A DNA stretch of 7,928 nt, taken from assembly GCA_023393655.1 (NCBI GenBank), contig JAEWKP010000466.1, forward strand, positions 1-7,928, read 5' to 3'. Shown here one piece after another: positions 1 through 5,740 of this stretch. The first letter of the stretch is position 1. Each line of letters opens with the position of its first letter. This stretch comes from Pseudomonadota bacterium. Lineage in GTDB: Bacteria; Pseudomonadota; Alphaproteobacteria; Rhizobiales; Beijerinckiaceae. The notes under the pieces were generated by a model that saw nothing but the letters and a program-made list of their open reading frames with translations, did no database searches and had not been told where the DNA came from. Both the position numbers and the translations under genes were made by a program.

Positions 1-33
1 CCCCCCCCCCCCCCCCCCGGCCCCCCCCCCCGG
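1..33. other. Poly-C tract at window edge
   Basis: Positions 1-18 are all C, 19-20 are GG, 21-31 are all C and 32-33 are GG. Nothing comparable occurs elsewhere in the window. A near-homopolymer run at the very first base is most easily explained as a low-quality contig end or assembly artefact. A genuine C-tract cannot be excluded from sequence alone. No gene is called here. Confidence 0.7.
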
Positions 34-167
34 CTCTGGGACAACATGTTTCCGCCGCAATTGTTCAACGGTTGGCCTGCTCTGTCCATCGGCCTGCCGC
101 GCTCTGGCGTCATACCGAAACCGACGCTATGGCCGGGAGGCTGAACTGAACTGGCGGAGCCGGCGAC
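34..167 (+). promoter_or_regulatory. Upstream region and ribosome binding site of the epimerase gene
   Basis: No coding frame is supported in this stretch. A GGAG at 156-159 sits 8 nt before the ATG at 168 and supports that start; a second GGGAGG lies at 135-140. An 8-bp palindrome AACATGTT is at 43-50 and a short tandem TGAAC repeat lies just before the ribosome binding site. I could not identify a convincing -35/-10 pair, so the promoter is not placed. Confidence 0.5.
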
Positions 168-1211
168 ATGACCCGTGATCTCGTCCTCGTGACAGGAGGC
201 TCCGGCTTTCTTGCGGGGCATTGCATCCTGACGCTGCTCGCGGCGGGGTACGATGTCCGCACGACGCTGCGGGATCCCGCGCGGGAGGCGCCGCTCAAGG
301 ACGCCTTGCTTGCTGCTGGCATGGATGCAGGAGGCCGTCTGCAGGTCGTCGTCGCCGATCTCATGCGTGACGAGGGCTGGGATGAGGCAGCATCCGGTTG
401 CGCTTATGTGCAGCACGTGGCTTCGCCGCTGGCCGCCGCCGCGCCGAAGGACGAGGACGAGTTGATCCGCCCGGCGCGGGAGGGCACGCTGCGCGTCCTG
501 CGGGCTGCGCATAGGGCCGGAGTGAGGCGCGTCGTCCTGACCTCCTCCTTTGCCGCGATCGGCTATGGTCGTGCCGTGAAGCGCCCCTATGACGAGCGCG
601 ACTGGACGAATGCCTCGGCGGCAGGCCTTGCCGCCTATCCGAAATCCAAGACATTGGCCGAACGGGCTGCCTGGGATTTCGTCGACGGCGAAGGGCAGGG
701 GCTGGAGCTTTCGGTCGTCAACCCCGTCGGTATCTTCGGACCGCTGCTCGGGCCTGACCTGTCGGCTTCGATCCTGTTGGTCAAGACCATGCTGGACGGC
801 AGGCTCTGGGCGGTGCCGCGCCTGATGTTCGGCGTGGTCGACGTGCGCGATGTCGCCGACCTGCATCTGCGCGCCATGACCGACGCGGCGGCAGCCGGCG
901 AACGTTTCCTGGCCACGGCCGGCGATTTCATGACGATGCAGGCGATCGCCCAGGCGCTGAAGGATGGCCTTGGCGAGAACGCGGCGCGGGTTTCGGCCCG
1001 CGTGCTGCCCGATTGGCTGGTGCGTTTCGCCGCGCGCTTCAGCGCCACGGCGCGTCAGGCGGCGACGCCCGAGCTCGGCCGTAGCAAGACCGCGACGAGC
1101 GCCAAGGCGCAGGCCATGCTGGGCTGGCAGCCGCGCCCGGCCGCGGAGGCTCTCGTCGCAACGGGCGAGAGCCTCATCCGGCTCGGCCTCGTCAGTCCTC
1201 CGAAGCCTTGA
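168..1211 (+). CDS. NAD(P)-dependent epimerase/dehydratase-family oxidoreductase (dihydroflavonol-4-reductase-like extended SDR)
   Basis: A 347-residue extended short-chain dehydrogenase/reductase, a usual length for the family. The N-terminal nucleotide-binding motif TGGSGFLAG spans residues 9-17 and fits GxxGxxA/G. D64 in VVADL marks the end of the third Rossmann strand. A VASP segment (residues 84-87), the catalytic-region serines S126/S127 in LTSSF, and Y157-P-K-S-K161 (the YxxxK pair) follow. The VNPVGIFGP segment (184-192) and VVDVRDVADLH (223-233) are typical of dihydroflavonol/cinnamoyl/aldehyde-reductase-like members. The family usually reduces a carbonyl with NADPH in the cytoplasm; the substrate here cannot be read from sequence. 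The start is supported by GGAG 8 nt upstream. The gene appears monocistronic, and its last 20 bp overlap the convergent tctA. A sugar epimerase is possible but fits the motifs less well. Confidence 0.88.
   Translation: MTRDLVLVTGGSGFLAGHCILTLLAAGYDVRTTLRDPAREAPLKDALLAAGMDAGGRLQVVVADLMRDEGWDEAASGCAYVQHVASPLAAAAPKDEDELIRPAREGTLRVLRAAHRAGVRRVVLTSSFAAIGYGRAVKRPYDERDWTNASAAGLAAYPKSKTLAERAAWDFVDGEGQGLELSVVNPVGIFGPLLGPDLSASILLVKTMLDGRLWAVPRLMFGVVDVRDVADLHLRAMTDAAAAGERFLATAGDFMTMQAIAQALKDGLGENAARVSARVLPDWLVRFAARFSATARQAATPELGRSKTATSAKAQAMLGWQPRPAAEALVATGESLIRLGLVSPPKP
1146..1175. repeat. 10-bp perfect inverted repeat (hairpin) at the epimerase/tctA convergence
   Basis: GAGGCTCTCG at 1146-1155 and CGAGAGCCTC at 1166-1175 are perfect reverse complements around a 10-nt spacer. 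Two further pairs (T1156 with G1165 as a wobble, C1157 with G1164) could extend the stem to 12 pairs with a 6-nt loop. The element lies in the epimerase codons for about residues 327-336. On the minus strand it begins 16 nt after the tctA stop codon, where a 3'-end structure of the tct transcript would be expected. No T-tract follows on either strand, so it is not a classical intrinsic terminator; a stabilising 3' hairpin is the likelier role. Confidence 0.6.
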
Positions 1212-2691
1212 AGCGGTTCAGCCCCTTCATCACGAATGGTGCCACCAGCGCCAGGAAGGCGATGCCGAGCAGCGTCGCCGAGATCGGGTTCTCCAGCAGG
1301 ATCATCGGGTCGCCCAGGCTGATCTGCAAGGCGCGGCGCAACTGCGCCTCCGCCATCGGACCGAGAATGAGCCCGACGACCATCGGCGCCACCGGATAGT
1401 CGTAGCGGCGCATCAGATAGCCCATGAAGCCGAAGGCGAAGAGCATGCAGAGCTCGACCGGCGAGCTGTTGACCGCCAGCGTGCCCATCGTCGCGAAGAC
1501 GATGATGCCAGCATAGAGCCAGGGCTGCGGGATCGCCAGCAGCCTGACCCAGAGGCCGATCAGCGGCAGGTTGAGGATCACCAGCATGACGTTGGCGACG
1601 AAGAGCGAGGCGATCAGGCCCCAGACCAGGTCAGGCTTCTCGGCGAAGAGTAGTGGGCCGGGATTCAGTCCGTATTGCTGGAAGCCGGCGAGCATGATCG
1701 CCGCCGTCGCCGAGGTCGGCAGGCCGAGCGTCAGGAGCGGCACCAGCGTGCCGGCGGCCGAGGCGTTGTTGGCGGCTTCCGGCCCGGCGACGCCCTCGAT
1801 CGCACCCTTGCCGAACTCGTCCGGGTATTTGCAGAGCTTCTTCTCGGTCGAATAGCTCAGAAAGGTCGGCACCTCGGCGCCGCCGGCCGGCAGGGCGCCG
1901 ATCGGGAAGCCGAAGGCGGTGCCACGCAGCCAGGGCGCCCAGGAGCGCTTCCAGTCCTCCTTGGTCATCCACAGCGAGCCCTTGATCGGAATGATCTCCT
2001 CGGGATCGCGGAAGCGCTTGGAGGCGACGTAGAAGGCCTCGCCCACGGCGAACAGGCCGACCGCGAGCGTCGTGACCTCGACGCCGTTGAGCAGTTCCGG
2101 GACGCCGAAGGTCAGGCGCGCCTGGCCGGTGAGCTTGTCGATGCCGATCAGGCCCAGCGTGATGCCGAGGAACAGGCTGGTCAGGCCGCGCAGCGGCGAG
2201 TCGCCGAACGTCGCGGAGACCGTGACGAAGGCGACGATCATCAGCGCGAAATAGTCCCAGGGCCCGAATTTCACCGCGATCTGGACGAGCCAGGGCGCCA
2301 GGAACGCAAGGCCGATCGTCGCGATCAGGCCTGCAACGAAGGAGCCGATCGCCGAGGTCGCGAGCGCCGGTCCGCCGCGGCCGGCCTTGGCCATCTTGGA
2401 GCCTTCCAGCGCAGTGGCGAGCGAGGCGCTTTCGCCCGGCGCGTTGAGCAGGATCGCGGTGGTGGAGCCGCCATACATGCCGCCATAGTAGATGCCGGCG
2501 AACATGATCAGCGACCCGCCGGGATCGAGCTTGAACGTCACCGGCAGCAGCAGCGCGACGGTCAGCGCCGGGCCGATGCCCGGCAGCACGCCGACAGCCG
2601 TGCCGAGGAAGACGCCGATCAGGCAGAACATCAGCTTGGCGGGCTCGAAGGCGACGCCGAAGCCGTGCATCAGGGAGAGCATCGTATCCAT
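1192..2691 (-). CDS. tctA: Tripartite tricarboxylate transporter permease, large subunit TctA
   Basis: A 499-residue polytopic inner-membrane protein, the normal length for TctA (DUF112 family). It forms the translocation channel of a secondary, ion-coupled, binding-protein-dependent uptake system. Two internally related halves are visible: GVLPGIGPALTVALLLP at 34-50 and IGALPAGGAEVPTFLSY at 264-280. Conserved glycine-rich stretches follow, including YYGGMYGGSTTAILLN (68-83), with NAPGESAS at 83-90, and the LTLGLPTSATAAIML segment (320-334). Many hydrophobic segments follow to the C-terminus. The start at 2691 has GGAG in a GAGGAGAG stretch that overlaps the tctB stop codon; only 12 nt separate the two genes, suggesting translational coupling. 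The 3' end overlaps the convergent epimerase gene by 20 bp. The substrate is probably a di- or tricarboxylate, but permease sequence does not settle it. Confidence 0.95.
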   Translation of the reverse strand: MDTMLSLMHGFGVAFEPAKLMFCLIGVFLGTAVGVLPGIGPALTVALLLPVTFKLDPGGSLIMFAGIYYGGMYGGSTTAILLNAPGESASLATALEGSKMAKAGRGGPALATSAIGSFVAGLIATIGLAFLAPWLVQIAVKFGPWDYFALMIVAFVTVSATFGDSPLRGLTSLFLGITLGLIGIDKLTGQARLTFGVPELLNGVEVTTLAVGLFAVGEAFYVASKRFRDPEEIIPIKGSLWMTKEDWKRSWAPWLRGTAFGFPIGALPAGGAEVPTFLSYSTEKKLCKYPDEFGKGAIEGVAGPEAANNASAAGTLVPLLTLGLPTSATAAIMLAGFQQYGLNPGPLLFAEKPDLVWGLIASLFVANVMLVILNLPLIGLWVRLLAIPQPWLYAGIIVFATMGTLAVNSSPVELCMLFAFGFMGYLMRRYDYPVAPMVVGLILGPMAEAQLRRALQISLGDPMILLENPISATLLGIAFLALVAPFVMKGLNRFKASED

Positions 2692-2703
2692 GTCGGGCTC
2701 TCC

Positions 2704-3183
2704 TCAGAGAAACAGGCGCTCGAGCGGGCCCGACGGCAGGATCAGCGTCAGGAGCTTGGCGAAGACGAGGTAGATGGCGAGGCCGAGCACGAAGCCGATC
2801 ACGGCGTCGACCAGCAGGCCCTGCCGGCCCATGCCGCGGGCGGTGCAGGCGAAGACCACGGCGATCGCGATGATGAAGCCGCCGCCGAGCCCGATGCAGG
2901 CGATCAGGAAGATCAGGCCGCCGGCGATCCAGAGCAGGGCCTTGTTGTCGGCCTCCTCGGGCTGGGGCAGACCCTCGCGGAAGGCGACCACGAAATGCGC
3001 CAGGCCGAGGATGACGAGCCCCGCCGCGACGACATAGGGCATGGCCGTCGGGCCGACGCCGTATGTGGAGGTGATCGTCTGCTGCGAGGCGTCGTAGCCG
3101 ACGAGGGCGGCGACGATCAGCAGCAGGACGCCTACCACCAGGGCCGGCTTGTTGGCACCTTGCGTGCGCGTGTCGTTGGTCAT
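2704..3183 (-). CDS. tctB: Tripartite tricarboxylate transporter small membrane subunit TctB
   Basis: A 159-residue small membrane subunit (DUF1468 family), usual in size. It partners TctA in the inner membrane and is poorly conserved except for a few features. The short polar N-terminus leads into a hydrophobic segment at about 14-30. The YGVGPTAMPYVVAAGL segment (41-56) corresponds to the family's GPxxxP region just before the second membrane helix (about 47-65). A hydrophilic, acidic loop (about 68-80) follows, then two more hydrophobic stretches (about 83-116 and 123-150). The start at 3183 has only a weak upstream GGGA, so reinitiation or coupling may matter. It is the middle gene of tctC-tctB-tctA, separated from tctC by a 99-bp gap holding a terminator-like hairpin. 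Confidence 0.9.
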   Translation of the reverse strand: MTNDTRTQGANKPALVVGVLLLIVAALVGYDASQQTITSTYGVGPTAMPYVVAAGLVILGLAHFVVAFREGLPQPEEADNKALLWIAGGLIFLIACIGLGGGFIIAIAVVFACTARGMGRQGLLVDAVIGFVLGLAIYLVFAKLLTLILPSGPLERLFL

Positions 3184-3234
3184 GGCGTTCCCGCAGTGGG
3201 GGCCGGCGTCGTTCTCGGCGCTTCTGGCGGTTGG

Positions 3235-3258
3235 AAAAGGGGCCGGTTTCCCGGCCCC
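3235..3258 (-). terminator. Rho-independent terminator/attenuator between tctC and tctB
   Basis: Read on the minus strand, GGGGCCGG (3258-3251), a GAAA tetraloop (3250-3247) and CCGGCCCC (3246-3239) form a perfect 8-bp, all-GC stem, followed at once by TTTT (3238-3235). It begins 24 nt after the tctC stop codon. The T-tract is short, so partial termination is likely: the binding-protein gene would be transcribed more than the permease genes behind it. The stem may also protect the 3' end of a tctC-only mRNA. On the plus strand no T-tract follows, so the element works in one direction. Confidence 0.8.
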
Positions 3259-3282
3259 TGCTGGTTCTGGTGCGATGCTGGC

Positions 3283-4248
3283 TTACTTCACCAGGCCGAC
3301 ATCGGTCATGACCTTGGAGACGCGCTCGATTTCGTTCTTCAGGAAAGTGTCGAAGGCGGCGCCGCCGAGGAAGGAATCGTCCCAGCCGCGGGCCTTGAGG
3401 ATTTCCTGCCATTCCTTCGACTTGACCATCTTCTCGACCGTGTCGGTCAGGGCCTTGGTCTGCTCGGCGGAGAGGCCGGGAGGCGCCACGACCGAACGCC
3501 AGTTCAGCAGCTCGAGATCGATGCCCTGCTCCTTCAGGGTCGGAGCATCCGGAGCGTTCTCGAGGCGCTTCGGCGAGGAGACCGCGAGCACGCGCAGCTT
3601 GCCGGCCTTGATCTGGCCCTCGAACTCGCCATAGCCGGAGACACCGGCCGTGACGCGTCCGCCGAGCATGGCTGCCAGGGCCTCGCCGCCGCCCGAGAAC
3701 GGGATGTAGTTGATCTTCTTGGCGTCGGCGCCGACAGCCTTGGCAAACAGCGCCGCGAGGATGTGGTCGGTGCCGCCGGCCGAGCCACCGGCCCAGGTTA
3801 CCTTCGCCGGGTCGGCCTTCAGGCGCTCGGCCAGGTCCTTGGCGGTCTTGAGCGGCGATTCCGTCGGCACGACGATGACCTCCGCCTCGGCAGTGAGGCG
3901 TGCGATCGGCGTAACCTGGGTCAGGTTGACCGGCGACTTGTTGAGCAGGATGGCGCCGACCATGACGAAGCCGTTGACCATGAGCTGATCGCCGGCGCCC
4001 TTGGCGCCGATCAATTGGGCGAGACCGATGGTGCCGCCCGCGCCGGTCACGTTATTGACCTGCACGCTCTTGACGATGCCGGCGGCCGTCAGCGCCTGCT
4101 GCATCGAGCGGGCGGTGCCATCCCAGCCGCCGCCCGGCGCCGCGGGGGCCATGATCTTCAGCTCGGTGAGCTGGGCGAAGGCCGCTGTCGAGAGGGCCGC
4201 CAGGGCCACCGCCGTCAGGGCCGTGCGCTTCAGGATGGATGTCAGCAT
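3283..4248 (-). CDS. tctC: Periplasmic tricarboxylate-binding protein TctC (Bug family solute receptor)
   Basis: A 321-residue precursor of the Bug/TctC solute-binding family, normal in length. It binds a carboxylate in the periplasm and delivers it to TctA/TctB. The signal peptide has a basic start (MLTSILKRT), a hydrophobic core and an AFA cleavage motif; the likely mature start is Q26 after A25. APGGGWDGTAR (about residues 37-47) and GSAGGTDHIL (about 155-164) are the two loops that cradle the ligand carboxylates in this family. VTGAGGTIGLAQL lies between them. The GGGWD form with downstream TIGLAQ resembles the true TctC group more than the broader Bug proteins, so a tricarboxylate such as citrate is plausible but unproven. 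The start at 4248 was chosen because GGAGG lies 5 nt upstream and because the signal peptide begins there; the frame stays open upstream to an ATG at 4344, which would place 32 charged residues before the signal. No TctDE-type sensor/regulator pair is in the window. Confidence 0.93.
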   Translation of the reverse strand: MLTSILKRTALTAVALAALSTAAFAQLTELKIMAPAAPGGGWDGTARSMQQALTAAGIVKSVQVNNVTGAGGTIGLAQLIGAKGAGDQLMVNGFVMVGAILLNKSPVNLTQVTPIARLTAEAEVIVVPTESPLKTAKDLAERLKADPAKVTWAGGSAGGTDHILAALFAKAVGADAKKINYIPFSGGGEALAAMLGGRVTAGVSGYGEFEGQIKAGKLRVLAVSSPKRLENAPDAPTLKEQGIDLELLNWRSVVAPPGLSAEQTKALTDTVEKMVKSKEWQEILKARGWDDSFLGGAAFDTFLKNEIERVSKVMTDVGLVK

Positions 4249-4253
4249 GAATT

Positions 4254-4258
4254 CCTCC
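4254..4258 (-). promoter_or_regulatory. Shine-Dalgarno site fixing the tctC start
   Basis: GGAGG on the minus strand ends 5 nt before the ATG at 4248. It supports the start at the signal peptide over the longer in-frame ATG at 4344. Confidence 0.85.
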
Positions 4259-4264
4259 GCTTGC

Positions 4265-4314
4265 GGGGCTTTGCCCCCGGGTTTCTTGAGGCGCTCCGCC
4301 TGTGGCACCTTGCC
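4265..4314 (-). repeat. Three consecutive triloop hairpins in the tctC 5' leader
   Basis: Three short perfect hairpins with 3-nt loops lie in 50 nt just upstream of the tctC ribosome binding site. Coordinates are on the plus strand: GGGGC-TTT-GCCCC (4265-4277), AGGCG-CTC-CGCCT (4289-4301) and GGCA-CCT-TGCC (4304-4314). On the minus strand the region also reads as an imperfect direct repeat: two 21-nt units, each starting GGCAA and ending GCGGAG, match at about 16 positions. The stretch is probably transcribed as part of the tctC leader. It could affect mRNA stability or ribosome access, or be a small dispersed palindromic element; sequence alone does not decide. Confidence 0.5.
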
Positions 4315-4474
4315 GCGCCGGTCGTCAATTGCGCCTGATTGCATAATCGGAAGTCAAGAATTTTCGACGACAGGGCGTTTTCGTCGCATCTTCTATGCCT
4401 TTGGTTCTACGACTCGATCGATTGTTCAGGGCTGCCTCTGGCCGCGCCCGGCCTGATCGCGTAAGCGCAGGGCC
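4315..4474. promoter_or_regulatory. Divergent intergenic region between tctC and the O-antigen ligase-like gene
   Basis: This stretch should hold promoters for both diverging genes and is clearly more AT-rich around 4340-4430 than the flanking genes. A 6-bp inverted repeat CGACGA (4365-4370) / TCGTCG (4381-4386) with a 10-nt spacer and the 8-bp palindrome TCGATCGA (4414-4421) are candidate operator sites. I found no clean -35/-10 pair on either strand, so promoters are inferred from gene orientation only. Confidence 0.45.
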
Positions 4475-5731
4475 ATGAGCCACCCGATAATTCCCGGCTT
4501 CGCGCCTTCTGAGCCGATTCTGTCGCGGCGTCTCGCCCGTCTCGGCACGGGCCTGTTGATCGCATTGCCGCTGGCCATGTGGCTCGCGAACCGCTCCGCT
4601 CCGCTGGTGCTGGGATTGGCTGCCCTGTGCTTTCTCGCGTCAGTGGCCGCGGCAGAGGGCTGGTCCTCGTTTCTGCAGCGCCTCCGGGCACGGCTGCTTG
4701 GGCCGGCCGGGCTGGCGCTCGGCGGTTTCCTGGTCTGGTCGCTGGTCACCGTCGCCTGGAGCCACCGCATCGGGCCGAGCCTGGCGATGTGGGGCGAACT
4801 CGCCCTGCCGATGGCGAGCGGCCTCGTCATCGCTGCCAGTGCACGCTTCCATCCGGGTCGGCGGGAAAGCCGCGCTCTGGCGGTTGCGATCGCCCTTGCA
4901 GCCGTCCTGATGATGGCGGAACTTGCGACCAATCTCTCCGTGCGCATCGCGCTCGATATCGGCAAGCAGGTCACCTTCATCTTCAACCGTCCGGTCCTGG
5001 TCTGCCTCATCCTGCTCCCGGCGGCGGTTGCGGGCCTGGCGCTCCGGCGCCGGGGCAGCGCGTTGGACTGGATGCTGGCCGCAGTCGCCGTCGTTGCTGT
5101 GGCAATGATCTGCTTTGATTCCGAGAGCGGCGCGGCCGGGCTCGGCTTCCTGATTCTCGCGCTGACCTGGCTCGCGGCCCGGCTGCTGCCCCGCCTGATG
5201 CTCGCGCTCGTCGCCTTGGGTTTCGTCGCCACGATGGCGCTGGCGCCGGTGATGGGGCGTCTCGGTGACGAAGCGCTGCCGCAATCCCTCCACGAGAGGC
5301 TCGCCAATTCCCATTCGCGCGACCGGGTCGACATCTGGTTGAGCTTCGGCGAGGCCATCCGGGCGCGCCCTCTGCTGGGTTCCGGCTTCGGCACTTCGCC
5401 CACACTGGATCGTCATCCGGTAGCGCTTGAAGTTTCGCCGCCGCGCCGCCAATTGCTCGCGGTCGGTCATCCGCACAGCGCGCCGGTCCAGGCCTGGGTC
5501 GAGACGGGCGCGATCGGTGCGGCCCTGCTGACGCTGGCTGGTCTGGCGCTGCTGTGGCGCCTGAGGCGTTTGCCGGCGCGCGACCTTGCACCGCGCCTGG
5601 CGCTGGCCGCCAGCGCCTTCGGGGTTGCGACGGTGGCGCACGGGGCCTGGCAGGGGTGGTGGATCGCCGCGCTGGCGCTGGCGGCCGTCTGGTTTGTCTG
5701 CGGCGCGCCGTCGGCCGATCGGCGCGATTGA
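4475..5731 (+). CDS. O-antigen ligase/polymerase-family (Wzy_C-like) membrane protein
   Basis: A 418-residue inner-membrane protein with about ten hydrophobic segments, fitting the WaaL/Wzy O-antigen ligase superfamily in size and topology. Such proteins join undecaprenyl-linked glycans to an acceptor (lipid A-core or another chain) at the periplasmic face. Family marks are the NRP segment at 171-173, a SESGAAGLG stretch (216-224), and the large loop with RDRVDIW (282-288) and RARPLLGSGFGT (296-307). In the same loop are H332-P-H334 and WVETGAIGA (341-349), matching the usual HxH...ExGxxG signature that carries the functional histidine. The start at 4475 has a weak AGGG 2 nt upstream; a later Met at residue 35 would cut off the first membrane segment. 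No other glycan genes are in the window, so ligase, polymerase or another glycosyl transfer role cannot be separated. The next gene, gor, starts 9 nt after the stop. Confidence 0.85.
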   Translation: MSHPIIPGFAPSEPILSRRLARLGTGLLIALPLAMWLANRSAPLVLGLAALCFLASVAAAEGWSSFLQRLRARLLGPAGLALGGFLVWSLVTVAWSHRIGPSLAMWGELALPMASGLVIAASARFHPGRRESRALAVAIALAAVLMMAELATNLSVRIALDIGKQVTFIFNRPVLVCLILLPAAVAGLALRRRGSALDWMLAAVAVVAVAMICFDSESGAAGLGFLILALTWLAARLLPRLMLALVALGFVATMALAPVMGRLGDEALPQSLHERLANSHSRDRVDIWLSFGEAIRARPLLGSGFGTSPTLDRHPVALEVSPPRRQLLAVGHPHSAPVQAWVETGAIGAALLTLAGLALLWRLRRLPARDLAPRLALAASAFGVATVAHGAWQGWWIAALALAAVWFVCGAPSADRRD

Positions 5732-5740
5732 GAGGATATC

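Noticed and set aside
1631..3412. Long minus-strand frame (593 residues) across tctA, tctB and tctC
   Set aside because: It is an arginine-rich out-of-frame reading of genes with clear family matches in the other frame.
1675..4338. Very long open frame on the plus strand (887 residues)
   Set aside because: It runs antisense to the three tct genes and its translation is rich in R, D, E, G, Q and A with no recognisable domain; it is a GC-rich shadow frame.
3283..4344. Longer tctC starting at the ATG at 4344
   Set aside because: It would put 32 charged residues before an obvious signal peptide, while the ATG at 4248 has GGAGG 5 nt upstream.
4329..4357. Possible tctC promoter with -35 TTGACT (minus strand, 4357-4352)
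   Set aside because: At 17-nt spacing the -10 position reads GCGCAA, too far from consensus to call.
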